Positions 1-7,995 of a DNA stretch of 64,000 nucleotides are shown here, piece by piece; the first letter of the stretch is position 1, and the number at the start of each line of letters is the position of its first letter. The translations under genes were made by a program, and so were the position numbers. Source of the DNA: Candidatus Pacearchaeota archaeon (lineage in GTDB: Archaea > Nanobdellota > Nanobdellia > Pacearchaeales > GW2011-AR1); the NCBI GenBank assembly GCA_019659125.1, contig JAIFVX010000001.1:182097-246096 (forward strand). Reading direction: 5' to 3'. Below the pieces are notes generated by a model. The model made no database searches and was not told where the DNA came from. It was given only the letters and a program-made list of their open reading frames with translations.

Positions 1-142
1 GATCTTCAAACTTAACTTTCCACTGATTATCCCACATCTTTTTTCTTTTTGCACTGCACTTTAAACAGTATTTCCTCACAAAACGTGCATTGGGATTAAC
101 ATCAAATTCGGCTTTGCAATCAAAACATTTCTTGGTTTTCAT
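1..142 (-). CDS. Partial small zinc-ribbon protein (C-terminus outside window)
   Basis: The reverse strand reads from an ATG at 142 for 47 codons and runs off the left edge without a stop. The visible protein has two CxxC pairs about 18 residues apart (CFDC, then CLKC) followed by a basic stretch (SAKRKK). This is the pattern of a small zinc ribbon, typically DNA-, RNA- or protein-binding. A TATA-like TTTTTTAAAT lies about 25 bases upstream of the ATG, as for other genes here. The exact role is unknown because the C-terminus is missing. Confidence 0.65.
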   Translation of the reverse strand, partial: MKTKKCFDCKAEFDVNPNARFVRKYCLKCSAKRKKMWDNQWKVKFED

Positions 143-172
143 ATGATAAATATAGGATTGAGATTTAAAAAA

Positions 173-631
173 CTATTGTGAAAATTCATATAAAAGATGC
201 AACTCTAGATCTTCTAAAGGGACCGCTAAACCTATCTGAGATGTAATATCGCTAGCAAGCTTTGACTTTAAAGATGATAATATGTTCATAGGAGGAAGAG
301 CCTTAGCGTTAGTAACATAACTTTCATTTGCCACTGCATAGCCTACCAATGCTTCGAGAGGTTTCCCAGCATTAAGCTCGCCTAACTCACTATCTACTCC
401 TAAAACCTTTACACCAAGAATTGGACTATCCAAGTTAATGGAGTTAGACATGGCCATAAATCCATCTAAGAATTGATACTTGTTTGGGTTATCTTCTCTA
501 ATAGTAATTATTTTATTGTTTAGTCTGTAAAGAAGATGAATGGGTTCTTTGTCTATTTTAGGATTAGAATCTATTCTTTCAATTGGAAAACGCTTCCCCA
601 AAACCACATAAATTTCTCCTTGTGTCCCCAT
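173..631 (-). CDS. Hypothetical protein, 152 aa
   Basis: I do not recognise this protein. It is soluble-looking, with no membrane segment or signal peptide and mixed alpha/beta composition. A TTTAAATA box lies about 25 bases before the ATG at 631, supporting that start and leaderless transcription. It lies between the partial zinc-ribbon gene and a tRNA-Ser gene on the same strand. No catalytic motif is evident. The reading frame is long and intact, and the only competing frame overlaps a tRNA. Confidence 0.6.
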   Translation of the reverse strand: MGTQGEIYVVLGKRFPIERIDSNPKIDKEPIHLLYRLNNKIITIREDNPNKYQFLDGFMAMSNSINLDSPILGVKVLGVDSELGELNAGKPLEALVGYAVANESYVTNAKALPPMNILSSLKSKLASDITSQIGLAVPLEDLELHLLYEFSQ

Positions 632-679
632 AGCTATCGCTTCAGTTTAAGGTATTTAAATCCTCTTAAAAGTATTCAC

Positions 680-760
680 GCCCGGACCAGGAATCGAACC
701 TGGATATCCCGAAGGAAACGAGTTTTCGAGACTCGCGCAGTACCATTGTGCCATCCGGGC
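680..760 (-). tRNA. tRNA-Ser (anticodon CGA)
   Basis: The reverse strand folds into a complete class II tRNA of 81 nt. The acceptor stem is GCCCGGA/TCCGGGC. The anticodon stem CGAGT/ACTCG encloses the loop CTCGAAA, giving anticodon CGA. There is a long variable arm of about 15 nt, and a T arm CCAGG-TTCGATT-CCTGG. The long variable arm and anticodon identify serine. No intron and no encoded CCA are present. Confidence 0.95.
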
Positions 761-796
761 TCAATAAAAAAGAGAAAACAGGGTTCTTAAATCGTT

Positions 797-1117
797 CTAC
801 AAGCCATACTCACGCAGCTCGTCATCACGCCAGTCATAATCAACTGTATCTTTAGGAAGAAACTCATGATAAGGAATTGTTACTCGCTCTTGAATATCGA
901 TCTTTCCATTGCGAGGAGAAAGATGAGACTTCTTTATTTCCAGTTCAACAATATTTCCATCTCTTCGACCTCGAAAAACGCTATAGAAAGGTGTTGTTTC
1001 CCCTATATAGAGAGCCTTCTTAATACGTGTTCCTAGACGATCGTGTACAAAATCAACAACATCACCTACATGTAAAGAATCTAGATCTTTTTGCGTTGTA
1101 ATGGGTTTCGTGTTCAT
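797..1117 (-). CDS. Hypothetical protein, 106 aa
   Basis: This small protein is rich in charged residues and beta-prone segments (DVVDFV, ALYIGE, YSVFRG), suggesting a compact beta-barrel-like fold. It has no membrane segment and no motif I can tie to a family. The ATG at 1117 gives the whole frame. It is divergent from the small gene at 1187, with a short AT-rich intergenic region between them. Confidence 0.55.
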   Translation of the reverse strand: MNTKPITTQKDLDSLHVGDVVDFVHDRLGTRIKKALYIGETTPFYSVFRGRRDGNIVELEIKKSHLSPRNGKIDIQERVTIPYHEFLPKDTVDYDWRDDELREYGL

Positions 1118-1186
1118 GAAAATAGAATTATATGAAACTATTAATAGCTTGCGATAGATTTATATCTGAAAAAACGTTACATCCTT

Positions 1187-1417
1187 ATGAAAAATCCGAG
1201 GTTTGTTTCTCAGGCAATGTACAAGCAGCACATGAAGATATGGCTTGCCTTCAATAAAGAGCCATTTACCGTTTCTCAGCTTGAAAAAGTGGTGGGAAAA
1301 ATAAAATCAAAGGAAGTTCTCAAAACGCTGCTTAAAGGAAAGCTCATAAAGAAAAAGAGAAACAGCACGAAGTATACTGCCACACAATCTCGAGATAGTC
1401 TAGGAATTAGGAAATAA
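1187..1417 (+). CDS. Small winged-helix-like protein, 76 aa
   Basis: This is a very basic 76-residue protein. Its pattern of helix (SQAMYKQHMKIWLAF), helix (TVSQLEKVVG) and helix (SKEVLKTLLKGKLI), followed by a basic strand-like tail, resembles a minimal winged helix DNA-binding fold. A TATA-like ATTTATATC lies about 25 bases before the ATG. The 3' end overlaps the convergent cyclophilin gene by 11 bases. The fold is inferred by eye only. Confidence 0.5.
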   Translation: MKNPRFVSQAMYKQHMKIWLAFNKEPFTVSQLEKVVGKIKSKEVLKTLLKGKLIKKKRNSTKYTATQSRDSLGIRK

Positions 1418-1952
1418 TTTCAGCTTTTGTGATAACGACAGGAGTTTCAGGCTTATCATTCATATCTGTTTCTACTTTTGCAATGGCATCAATCACATCC
1501 ATACCTGCAATGACCTTGCCAAATGCGGGATGCTTTGAGTCAAGGAAATTATTGTTAACAAGGTTGATAAAGAATTGGCTTCCTCCCGTGTTGGGACCAG
1601 CATTAGCCATAGAGATTGTTCCCCTGTTATTCTTGTTTCCGCCAGCATGGGTAAATTCATCCTTGATGGTGTAACCAGGACCTCCTGTCCCAGTTCCTTT
1701 CGGATCTCCTCCCTGAATCATAAACCCATCAATAACTCTATGGAATATGACGCCGTTATAGAACCCTTGTCTCACAAGCTTCTCAAAATTTCCTGCAGTA
1801 ATAGGCATATCGCTATACAATTCAATAGTAATATCTCCCTTAGTGGTATGCAAGACGACTCTTGTTCCTGGTGTTGTGTTCATCATATAAGCAGCAGCTC
1901 CAATGATCAGGAGAATAAGTATCCCTATATAAATTAAAGCTTTCTTTTTCAT
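1407..1952 (-). CDS. Membrane-anchored cyclophilin-type peptidyl-prolyl cis-trans isomerase
   Basis: Catalyses cis-trans isomerisation of proline peptide bonds to assist folding. The N-terminus has a basic MKKK and a hydrophobic segment (IYIGILILLIIGAAAYMM), so the catalytic domain should lie outside the membrane. The cyclophilin core is complete and of the short bacterial/archaeal type: FHRVIDGFMIQGGDP, GTISMANAGPNTGGSQFFI and HPAFGKVIAGMDV. These carry the expected Arg, Phe, Gln and second Phe active-site residues. I chose the ATG at 1952 over the one at 1967, because a TTATATAG box lies about 25 bases ahead of 1952 and MKKK is a typical signal start. Confidence 0.93.
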   Translation of the reverse strand: MKKKALIYIGILILLIIGAAAYMMNTTPGTRVVLHTTKGDITIELYSDMPITAGNFEKLVRQGFYNGVIFHRVIDGFMIQGGDPKGTGTGGPGYTIKDEFTHAGGNKNNRGTISMANAGPNTGGSQFFINLVNNNFLDSKHPAFGKVIAGMDVIDAIAKVETDMNDKPETPVVITKAEIIS

Positions 1953-2026
1953 ACTGCAGAAATACAAAAGAAACTATATAAGCCTAGCGTAGAAATCTCT
2001 ATATAATCATCAATCTTCTCTAAATT

Positions 2027-2716
2027 ATGGATGTCCAAGACAAAGTGATTATTATTACAGGAGCATCGCAAGGGATTGGCCTTGCAACAGCCAAGCACCT
2101 TGCTCAAAAAGGGGCAAAAGTCGTGCTTGCAGCTCGATCTGAGGACACGTTAAAGAATCTGGAAAAGGAAATCCCTCATTCTCTAGCTGTTAAAACCGAT
2201 GTCACAAAAGAGAGCGATATACACAATCTCATCACTATAACCCTTAAAAAATTTGGTAGAATAGACATTCTTATCAACAATGCGGGACAAGGAATATATG
2301 ATTCCGTAGAAAAAATTGACCTTGAAAACTTCAAGAAGATTATGGACCTAAATGTCTATAGCGTCATCAAGCTCATGCAGGCAGTCATTCCCCAAATGAA
2401 GAAGCAAGGAGGTGGCATGATCATCAATGTAGGTTCAGGTGTGACAAAGCTCCATATTCCGGGTCTTGGAGGTTATTCTGCAACAAAATATGCTCTCAAC
2501 ACACTTTCTTTTATTGCCCGACAAGAACTAGAAAAAGACAACATAATTGTAAGTGTAATAACGCCAGGATTAACCGCAACAAAGTTCGGTGAGAACGCAA
2601 TTGGCAAACGTCCAAGTTGGGCAAACAGACCTATGCCTGAGGCAGACACCGCAGAGAAAGTAGCTCAAAGAATCGCAGAGCTCATAGACTCCGAAGACGC
2701 AGAGTTGGTTGTTTAA
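2027..2716 (+). CDS. Short-chain dehydrogenase/reductase (SDR family)
   Basis: An NAD(P)-dependent oxidoreductase of the classical SDR type, substrate unknown. The Rossmann glycine motif TGASQGIG is near residue 12, NNAG near residue 83, and catalytic YSATK near residue 150, with an upstream Ser in the INVGSG region. Length (229 aa) is slightly below the usual 240-260 aa; the C-terminal substrate lid is short. A CTATATAATC box lies about 30 bases before the ATG. The stop overlaps the convergent YdeI-like gene by 4 bases. Confidence 0.92.
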   Translation: MDVQDKVIIITGASQGIGLATAKHLAQKGAKVVLAARSEDTLKNLEKEIPHSLAVKTDVTKESDIHNLITITLKKFGRIDILINNAGQGIYDSVEKIDLENFKKIMDLNVYSVIKLMQAVIPQMKKQGGGMIINVGSGVTKLHIPGLGGYSATKYALNTLSFIARQELEKDNIIVSVITPGLTATKFGENAIGKRPSWANRPMPEADTAEKVAQRIAELIDSEDAELVV

Positions 2717-3267
2717 CCTAGGAAATTCTTCCTGTTCTCCAAAGCCCGCTTGACAACAGCCTCAACTCTCTTTTCCTTTGTTACAGCTTGCTTTGCTCCT
2801 GCAATCCAGCGAAGATAGGTTCTTCGATAAGACGGAGCAAACTTCATAAAATTTTCATAGGCGCCTCGTTCTTGCAATATCTTTTTCAGATCCGAAGGAA
2901 CATCTCCCGTTGTAGGAAGTCCTGCATCGATCGTTGGTTTCTTCAGTCCTTCTTTATACATCTTCAAGCCATGGGGAGACATCTTCCCTTCTCTTATTAA
3001 TCGCCGTGCGTATTTCAAGGTCGCAGAACTCCATCGACTATTCTTTCCTCGTGGAGAAAAATTCCTGATGTATCGCTCGTCATCAAGTCTCTTGATAGTC
3101 GTGTCAATCCATCCAAAGCAGATTGCCTCATCCATAGATTCCTTATGGGTCAACGAGGGCTTACCAGTATTCTTCTTATATTTGATCAAGGCAACTGATT
3201 TTTCCTTGAGATGATTCTTCTTCAACCATTCCCTCCACTCTTTTCTGCTTTTGGCATAAAATTGCAT
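2713..3267 (-). CDS. YdeI/OmpD-associated family protein
   Basis: The sequence matches the bacterial YdeI-like family: FYAKSRKEWREWLKKNH at the start, SMDEAICFGWIDTTIKR in the middle, then RNFSPRGKNSRWS. A central DVPSDLKKIL segment and a C-terminal Lys/Arg-rich helix with the R-YLRWI-AKQ pattern follow. The molecular function is poorly known; some members are linked to bacteriocin or peptide resistance. I start at the ATG at 3267 rather than 3339, because a TATA-like GTATACATT sits about 25 bases upstream and the extra 24 residues do not look like the family. Confidence 0.85.
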   Translation of the reverse strand: MQFYAKSRKEWREWLKKNHLKEKSVALIKYKKNTGKPSLTHKESMDEAICFGWIDTTIKRLDDERYIRNFSPRGKNSRWSSATLKYARRLIREGKMSPHGLKMYKEGLKKPTIDAGLPTTGDVPSDLKKILQERGAYENFMKFAPSYRRTYLRWIAGAKQAVTKEKRVEAVVKRALENRKNFLG

Positions 3268-3341
3268 ATCCTTAGAGAGAATGTATACTTTTAATCTTTT
3301 ATAAAAGCAAACTATTAAAAGAAGTCTGAACATACACACGT

Positions 3342-3632
3342 ATGGAAAAAGAAAGAAGGAGAGAATTCCAAATCATTCTTGGTTCAGCCCTATCAGTGTT
3401 GGCAATAGGGACAGTTATCTATCATTTTGTTGAGCACTGGACTTGGCTTGATTCATTGTATTTCTCAGTCGTCACCTTGGCAACCGTCGGCTATGGAGAC
3501 CTTTCCCCGCATACAGCGGCAGGGAAGATATTCACTATGATCTACATCATAACTGGCATAGGGATTATCCTTGAATTTGTGAATGCATTGACAAAGCGAA
3601 GAATAGAACGCCGTCTTAAGAATGAAAAATAA
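3342..3632 (+). CDS. Two-transmembrane potassium channel subunit
   Basis: A 96-residue pore subunit. The first helix is IILGSALSVLAIGTVIYHF. A pore loop carries the K+ selectivity filter TVGYGD, followed by a second helix, IFTMIYIITGIGIILEF, and a basic tail. This is the minimal KcsA-like layout without a C-terminal RCK domain; channels of this type assemble as tetramers in the cytoplasmic membrane. It is divergent from the YdeI-like gene. The stop lies 2 bases before the tRNA-Ser gene on the opposite strand. Confidence 0.92.
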   Translation: MEKERRREFQIILGSALSVLAIGTVIYHFVEHWTWLDSLYFSVVTLATVGYGDLSPHTAAGKIFTMIYIITGIGIILEFVNALTKRRIERRLKNEK

Positions 3633-3634
3633 AC

Positions 3635-3715
3635 GCTGGCGGTAGGAATCGAACCCACACATCCTTGCGGAAACTTGCTCTCCAAGCAAGCGAGCTACCA
3701 CTGCTCAACGCCAGC
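3635..3715 (-). tRNA. tRNA-Ser (anticodon GGA)
   Basis: The reverse strand gives an 81-nt class II tRNA. The acceptor stem is GCTGGCG/CGCCAGC. The anticodon stem CTTGC/GCAAG has loop TTGGAGA, giving anticodon GGA. The variable arm is long (TTTCCGCAAGGATGT), and the T arm is GTGGG-TTCGATT-CCTAC with one G-T pair. No intron. This is the second serine tRNA in 3 kb and reads a different codon box from the first. Confidence 0.95.
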
Positions 3716-3822
3716 ATAAACTGTGCTAGAAAAGAGGACTTTTAAGCGTTGTGATATATACACTAAAACATATAGCTTCCAGTTGGAGAACCTTTAAATA
3801 AGACTTTCATTCTAGTTCAAGG

Positions 3823-5607
3823 ATGGGTGAAAAAAAGAGACTGATGAATAATTTCTCAGAAGAGGATGAAGAACTTATCCGTTCATTCCTTTTCACCAAT
3901 CCTCACGGAGACGACAGCTTCATCTATCCACAGCCTCTTATCGCCGGAGAAGAGCTCTCACCGTTGATGTCGGCATATTCGAGAACGCATATACCGATGC
4001 AAGATCGAGTGTTGCAGTTTCTTGATGTTGCGAAAGTTGAACAGACAAAAGCGATACTCCCTCTTATCAAACCTCTTATGGAAACATTCCGCCTACCTGA
4101 TGGAACACTGAAGATCTCTCAAAGGACTGCCGATTTTAATCAAGAATGGGTCCTTGCCCATGGACACTCATCAATCAAGGAAGAGACTGCTCTTTTCGGC
4201 CACACTGAAAATATATCTGATATAACGGGAAAGAAAATAACCGGTCATCCACTCATTAAGCCACAAGTAAAATCAACACGATATATCTCATACAAATCAG
4301 TCATGGACTTGGCCCTCACTGATGAGGATGTTAGATCGTTGCCAAATAGCGGGAAGTTCTTTGAATATATCGATGGTATGAGCAAAAAGTATCTTGCTCT
4401 TACCGAAGAACTGGCTGGAAAAGTGCATGCTCACCCCTATACTGCGCATACAATAGAATTCTTAAGAAAACCTGAAAATATTGAAAAGGTTGTACAATCA
4501 GATATAAGAAAAGAGCAAAGGAAGGATAGATCATTCCAGCCAGACGACTCGTGGATAACCAGAGCACGAGAAAAAGTCTACAAGAGTCTGGAAGGGGAAG
4601 AGGCTCTAAAAGATATAAGAAAATTTGTTCTTGACTCATCGCGTAGCTATCTTACCGCAGCAACAAGAACATCGATGGGATATTCTGTTGATGCACGAAC
4701 ACTTGAAGAAGTAATTACCGACTTGCTGTCAAGCCCGAGAATAGAAGACCAAAAGCGTGGTCAATCAATCTGGAATGAAGCTAAGAAACTAGCTCCTGTC
4801 TTAATGGGTGAGAAAAGCCATGTGAAAGTTGATATGTGGAAAGTAAATAATGAGAAGGAATTGCGTGGATACCTCCAAGAAAACCTCCTCTTTGGATCCC
4901 TAGAGCCAAGAAATCATGGCAATCCAAAAGTGAACATGATTACGCCAAAAACAATGGAGATGTATAACGACCGATTCAATGCAGCACTGGTAGTGTTTCC
5001 TTACACCGATGCCTCCCTTTCAGATATCATGCATACATTAACAAATAATAATGTAAATGACATCCTTGAAAAAGCTCACAAGTATAGAGGAGAACATGAT
5101 GTCCTTCATCCTGCGATCTCTCATGGAGGACTTATGTTTGAGCTTACAATGGGATATCATGGATATAGAGACACCTTCAGACACCGAAAAGGATCACGAT
5201 CTACACAATTATTAACGACACGATTAGGATTCGAAACTCCTGCAATACTAAAAGCATTCGGCATGGAGAAAGGATATGAACAAGACATGAAAGTGGCAGC
5301 TGATCTCTATGAAGAGGCGCGAAAGACAAGTCCTCACACTGCTGAAAAGGTAGTTCCCTTTGGAGCAATTTGCAGGGCACTACATTCATGGCAGCCAAAC
5401 CAAGTAGGATATATAGGAAAATTGAGGAGCAATATCGAGACTGGTAATAGGACGTATGTAGAAAAGACACGAGAGATGATGGATGCTGTATCAAAAATCA
5501 TGCCTGAAACTGCCAAATATTTCAAATTCGACACTCGTGAATACCCTCCAGAACTATGGAAGAAAGGGTATGGATGGTATGACTCAATTCAAGGAGGAAA
5601 ACAATGA
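3823..5607 (+). CDS. Double-length ThyX-like (FAD-dependent thymidylate synthase superfamily) protein, 594 aa
   Basis: Both halves carry ThyX-like signatures. In the first half, HGHSS at residues 113-117 is followed by an ENIS segment and STRYISY at 151-157. In the second half, RDTFRHRKGSRS (about 448-460) resembles the ThyX motif RHRxxSxxxxSxR. The C-terminus (LRSNIE to MPETAKYF) resembles the ThyX C-terminal helix. Classical ThyX makes dTMP from dUMP with methylene-tetrahydrofolate, FAD and NADPH and is only about 220-250 aa long, so this is a tandem form. Here it heads a four-gene overlapping operon with kinase and phosphatase genes, pointing to pyrimidine nucleotide synthesis or modification. 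A CCTTTAAATAAG box precedes the ATG by about 30 bases. Whether it is a true thymidylate synthase is uncertain. Confidence 0.75.
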   Translation: MGEKKRLMNNFSEEDEELIRSFLFTNPHGDDSFIYPQPLIAGEELSPLMSAYSRTHIPMQDRVLQFLDVAKVEQTKAILPLIKPLMETFRLPDGTLKISQRTADFNQEWVLAHGHSSIKEETALFGHTENISDITGKKITGHPLIKPQVKSTRYISYKSVMDLALTDEDVRSLPNSGKFFEYIDGMSKKYLALTEELAGKVHAHPYTAHTIEFLRKPENIEKVVQSDIRKEQRKDRSFQPDDSWITRAREKVYKSLEGEEALKDIRKFVLDSSRSYLTAATRTSMGYSVDARTLEEVITDLLSSPRIEDQKRGQSIWNEAKKLAPVLMGEKSHVKVDMWKVNNEKELRGYLQENLLFGSLEPRNHGNPKVNMITPKTMEMYNDRFNAALVVFPYTDASLSDIMHTLTNNNVNDILEKAHKYRGEHDVLHPAISHGGLMFELTMGYHGYRDTFRHRKGSRSTQLLTTRLGFETPAILKAFGMEKGYEQDMKVAADLYEEARKTSPHTAEKVVPFGAICRALHSWQPNQVGYIGKLRSNIETGNRTYVEKTREMMDAVSKIMPETAKYFKFDTREYPPELWKKGYGWYDSIQGGKQ

Positions 5608-6257
5608 ATATAGAATTGGTTAGAAAGATTCCTTTTGAGGAGCTTGAAAAGATGGTTCGCTCGGTTCCTATAAATCAAAAGAATTTCGATGGCACTCCAG
5701 TATTAGTCTATGAAAAAGCAGACATAAGTCTCAAGCGATTAAGAGTCGATCAGGTAAACCCACCGACCTTCTATCTCCTCAGGAAAAACCTTGACTTTCA
5801 GGGTGAACTCCACGAATACATGAAAACAAACTATAACATCGATACACTCAATCTTGAAGGTGCCCTTGAACTAAAAAACCATGATACACATCAAGGATGG
5901 ACGCTAACACCCCCTATTATTGAAGTAGTTCCGAAAACAGTGAAATATGTCCCAAAGAGAGGAGAATTAGAATATAATGATGACGTAAAAGTCCAAATCC
6001 CCCTCATTAATGACGGAGCACATAGAGTTGCCCTTGCACGACAGCTGGGAAAAGAATTCACAGGATTGTATATCTCGGGGGCTCCTGAAGAATATCCGTA
6101 TTATGCGCATCCTAACGGATGGGATCGCGTGAAGATTGTAGATGATGTTCCAAAAACGAAACCAGAAAAGAAATTCTACACACTAGATAATTGCTATGCA
6201 CTCTATAGAGACTTTGGAGTTCTTGGATGTGGTGCTCCTCGTAATCTAGGAAAATAA
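5604..6257 (+). CDS. ParB/Srx-fold-like protein of the ThyX operon, 217 aa
   Basis: The ATG overlaps the ThyX-like stop by 4 bases (ATGA), indicating translational coupling. The segment LINDGAHRVALARQLGKEF (about residues 133-151) resembles the D/NGxHR motif of the ParB/sulfiredoxin fold, which binds nucleotides such as CTP or ATP. The rest is unfamiliar. The C-terminus has a GCGAP motif containing its only clear Cys pocket. In phages with hypermodified thymine, ParB-like proteins accompany base-modifying kinases; a similar role here is inference. It could equally be a scaffold protein for the operon. Confidence 0.6.
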   Translation: MNIELVRKIPFEELEKMVRSVPINQKNFDGTPVLVYEKADISLKRLRVDQVNPPTFYLLRKNLDFQGELHEYMKTNYNIDTLNLEGALELKNHDTHQGWTLTPPIIEVVPKTVKYVPKRGELEYNDDVKVQIPLINDGAHRVALARQLGKEFTGLYISGAPEEYPYYAHPNGWDRVKIVDDVPKTKPEKKFYTLDNCYALYRDFGVLGCGAPRNLGK

Positions 6258-6874
6258 TGGCAAAACTTATTCATATTGTTGGTCCGTCAGGAACAGGAAA
6301 GTCCACAGTTCACACAGCAATCCATGGTAGGCTTGTTAATGAGAGATATAACGTAGACGCCCTTGTGGAGCCTGGTGGAGTGTTACGCGATTTCATTCTC
6401 AATTACAGAAGAAGAAAAGATAAGAGTGCTCTGGTTGAGACTGCTCTTTTTTCAACAGCTCGGCTGAAGATGTACGAAGATCTGATTCTTCCTAGAATGA
6501 ATCAAAAAGACCTCATATTCCTCTCTGATAGGGGTCTTCCTGAAACCTATGTCTACCAAGGATTTCTTGGAGGAGTACCACTCGAGACTATCAAGGAAAT
6601 GAATAAACATATCCCGAACTCTGATTTGTATATTGCGTGTATAGCTGACGGGGAGAAGGCTTACGCACGTCTTAAGGCGCGAGCGGAAAGAACGCAGGAA
6701 GAATTGTCATCCAATGAAACTCCAGAAAAAATAAATCGCCTTTCTCGATACTTTTCTCAATTAGGAGACATACTTCCTAATGTCCATATTCTAGACATGA
6801 GTGACGTATCTGAAGAAGAGGCTGCACACAGGTGTTATAATATAATTAAACCAATACTTCCATCCAATGAATAA
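6257..6874 (+). CDS. Thymidylate-kinase-like P-loop kinase
   Basis: The Walker A motif GPSGTGKST is at residues 9-17. A DRGLPETYVYQG segment (about residue 94) resembles the DR(Y/S) substrate-binding motif of thymidylate and deoxynucleoside kinases. A lid-like region with Arg residues (RLKARAERTQEEL) follows. Length is 205 aa, usual for dTMP kinase. It starts one base inside the stop of the preceding gene. It may phosphorylate dTMP, or a modified pyrimidine mono-nucleotide produced by the ThyX-like protein; the substrate cannot be told from the sequence. Confidence 0.75.
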   Translation: MAKLIHIVGPSGTGKSTVHTAIHGRLVNERYNVDALVEPGGVLRDFILNYRRRKDKSALVETALFSTARLKMYEDLILPRMNQKDLIFLSDRGLPETYVYQGFLGGVPLETIKEMNKHIPNSDLYIACIADGEKAYARLKARAERTQEELSSNETPEKINRLSRYFSQLGDILPNVHILDMSDVSEEEAAHRCYNIIKPILPSNE

Positions 6875-7529
6875 TCTGAGAGCACTAGGATTCGACCTTG
6901 ACAAGACACTTTACAAGCCGAACGATGAGATAGACAAAAAGATCCAGGACTATGCATGCGAACAAGCAAGCAAATATCTTGGCAGTCCTTATATATCCGT
7001 ACGAGAAAAATTTGCAGAACAACTTCAAGCACTTAATAGTGGCAGGCGAGCAATCATGAGTTTAGGAGTTCCTGAAGAAGAAGCACGAGGCATGATACAA
7101 GAAGGCCTTGAGAATGCTGACATTAGCTCTACTCTTGAACGTGATGAACGATTAGCATCGCTTATTGAAAAAGCTTCTAGGCGGTATAAGACCTTTCTCA
7201 TAACAGGTAGTAGGGAAAGTCTATCAGACAAAAAATTAGAGGCATTAGGTATCAACAAAAACTTGTTCTATCCACAACTCTATTCGGGTGTAGAACATAA
7301 GCGAGAGAATGGGGCTGCATTCAGGTATGTCTCAGATATACTCGGAATTCCATTGGAAGAAATGATGTTTGTTGGTGACAGAGAATCAGTTGATATCATC
7401 CCTGCAAATGCACTCGGCATGAAAACAGCAATTGTTAATGCGCAGTCAGCTCATGCAACGTATCAGCTTAATGAGATATATGATTTAGAAAAGATATTGT
7501 TTGAAATTAACCTTTCATCTCAATCTTAA
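6867..7529 (+). CDS. HAD-superfamily phosphatase
   Basis: Hydrolyses phosphate esters through a phospho-aspartate. Motif I is DLDKT (D10, D12, T14), motif II is ITGS, and motif IV is FVGDRESVD followed by the usual GMKTAIVN. A helical cap lies between motifs I and II. At 220 aa it is a typical small nucleotidase or sugar-phosphatase type. It overlaps the kinase gene by 8 bases and closes the ThyX-like operon, so a nucleotide substrate is likely. Its 3' end overlaps the convergent uS10 gene by 23 bases. Confidence 0.85.
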   Translation: MNNLRALGFDLDKTLYKPNDEIDKKIQDYACEQASKYLGSPYISVREKFAEQLQALNSGRRAIMSLGVPEEEARGMIQEGLENADISSTLERDERLASLIEKASRRYKTFLITGSRESLSDKKLEALGINKNLFYPQLYSGVEHKRENGAAFRYVSDILGIPLEEMMFVGDRESVDIIPANALGMKTAIVNAQSAHATYQLNEIYDLEKILFEINLSSQS

Positions 7530-7815
7530 TCTGTACAGATCGAGGAATTTGAAGTTTCATAATAGGGTGTAAAATTCTATCTTCAGCAGGTATGTCAATG
7601 ATTCTTCGGTGCACTCGCATCTCAAATCGGTCAAAGGTTGCAGTACCATTTCCACACGGTGATTTTCGTGTAGTGACTTTCAATCTTCGTGTTGGCAATG
7701 GAATAGGTCCTCGCATCAAGACTCCAGCTCTTGCTGTTATATCCTTGATTGACTCCATCACGATGTTAAGCGGACCGATGTCAATGCTGCTCAGCTTGAT
7801 TCTAACCTTTGCCAT
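7507..7815 (-). CDS. rps10: 30S ribosomal protein uS10
   Basis: Small-subunit ribosomal protein of the 3' head domain. The sequence has the archaeal/eukaryotic features GPIPLPTRRLKVTTRKSP and DRFEMRVHRRIIDI, and ends with VQIKIEMKG. Length 102 aa is normal. I prefer the second ATG (MAKVRI) at 7815. A GCTTTAAAAACC box lies about 25-30 bases upstream. It stands alone rather than next to the elongation factor 1A gene, as in many archaea. Confidence 0.96.
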   Translation of the reverse strand: MAKVRIKLSSIDIGPLNIVMESIKDITARAGVLMRGPIPLPTRRLKVTTRKSPCGNGTATFDRFEMRVHRRIIDIPAEDRILHPIMKLQIPRSVQIKIEMKG

Positions 7816-7860
7816 CATCCGTGAAGAGAAAAGCGGTTTTTAAAGCTTGCTGTGAGAAAA

Positions 7861-7920
7861 TAAGGTGGGCCCGGCATGCCGCTACGCCGGACCCTTTCAT
7901 CTCAGCCATGTGAGATGAAT
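7861..7920 (-). ncRNA. Candidate structured RNA with two hairpins
   Basis: Two perfect inverted repeats lie side by side in the uS10/antiporter intergenic region. One has 9-bp arms at 7897-7904 plus flank and 7911-7919 (TTCATCTCA/TGAGATGAA, 6-nt loop). The other has 9-bp GC-rich arms at 7867-7875 and 7886-7894. In the GC arm the one non-Watson-Crick pair is G-U only if the minus strand is transcribed; on the plus strand it would be C-A. A TATA-like TCTTAAAAAC at about 7941-7950 on the minus strand would start transcription near 7920. No known RNA family was recognised. Confidence 0.4.
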
Positions 7921-7995
7921 ATGATAAGGAAAGAGAGAGGTGTATGTTTTTAAGAGTTGCGATACATATTTAAAAACTCTTTTCCAGGGGAGTGC

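Noticed and set aside
536-790. Plus-strand frame over the tRNA-Ser(CGA) gene
   Set aside because: It covers the tRNA and the start of the gene on the minus strand and has no promoter-like box.
3635-7529. Genomic island at the tRNA-Ser(GGA) gene
   Set aside because: The ThyX-like operon lies on the 5' side of the tRNA and no duplicated tRNA 3' end or integrase was seen.
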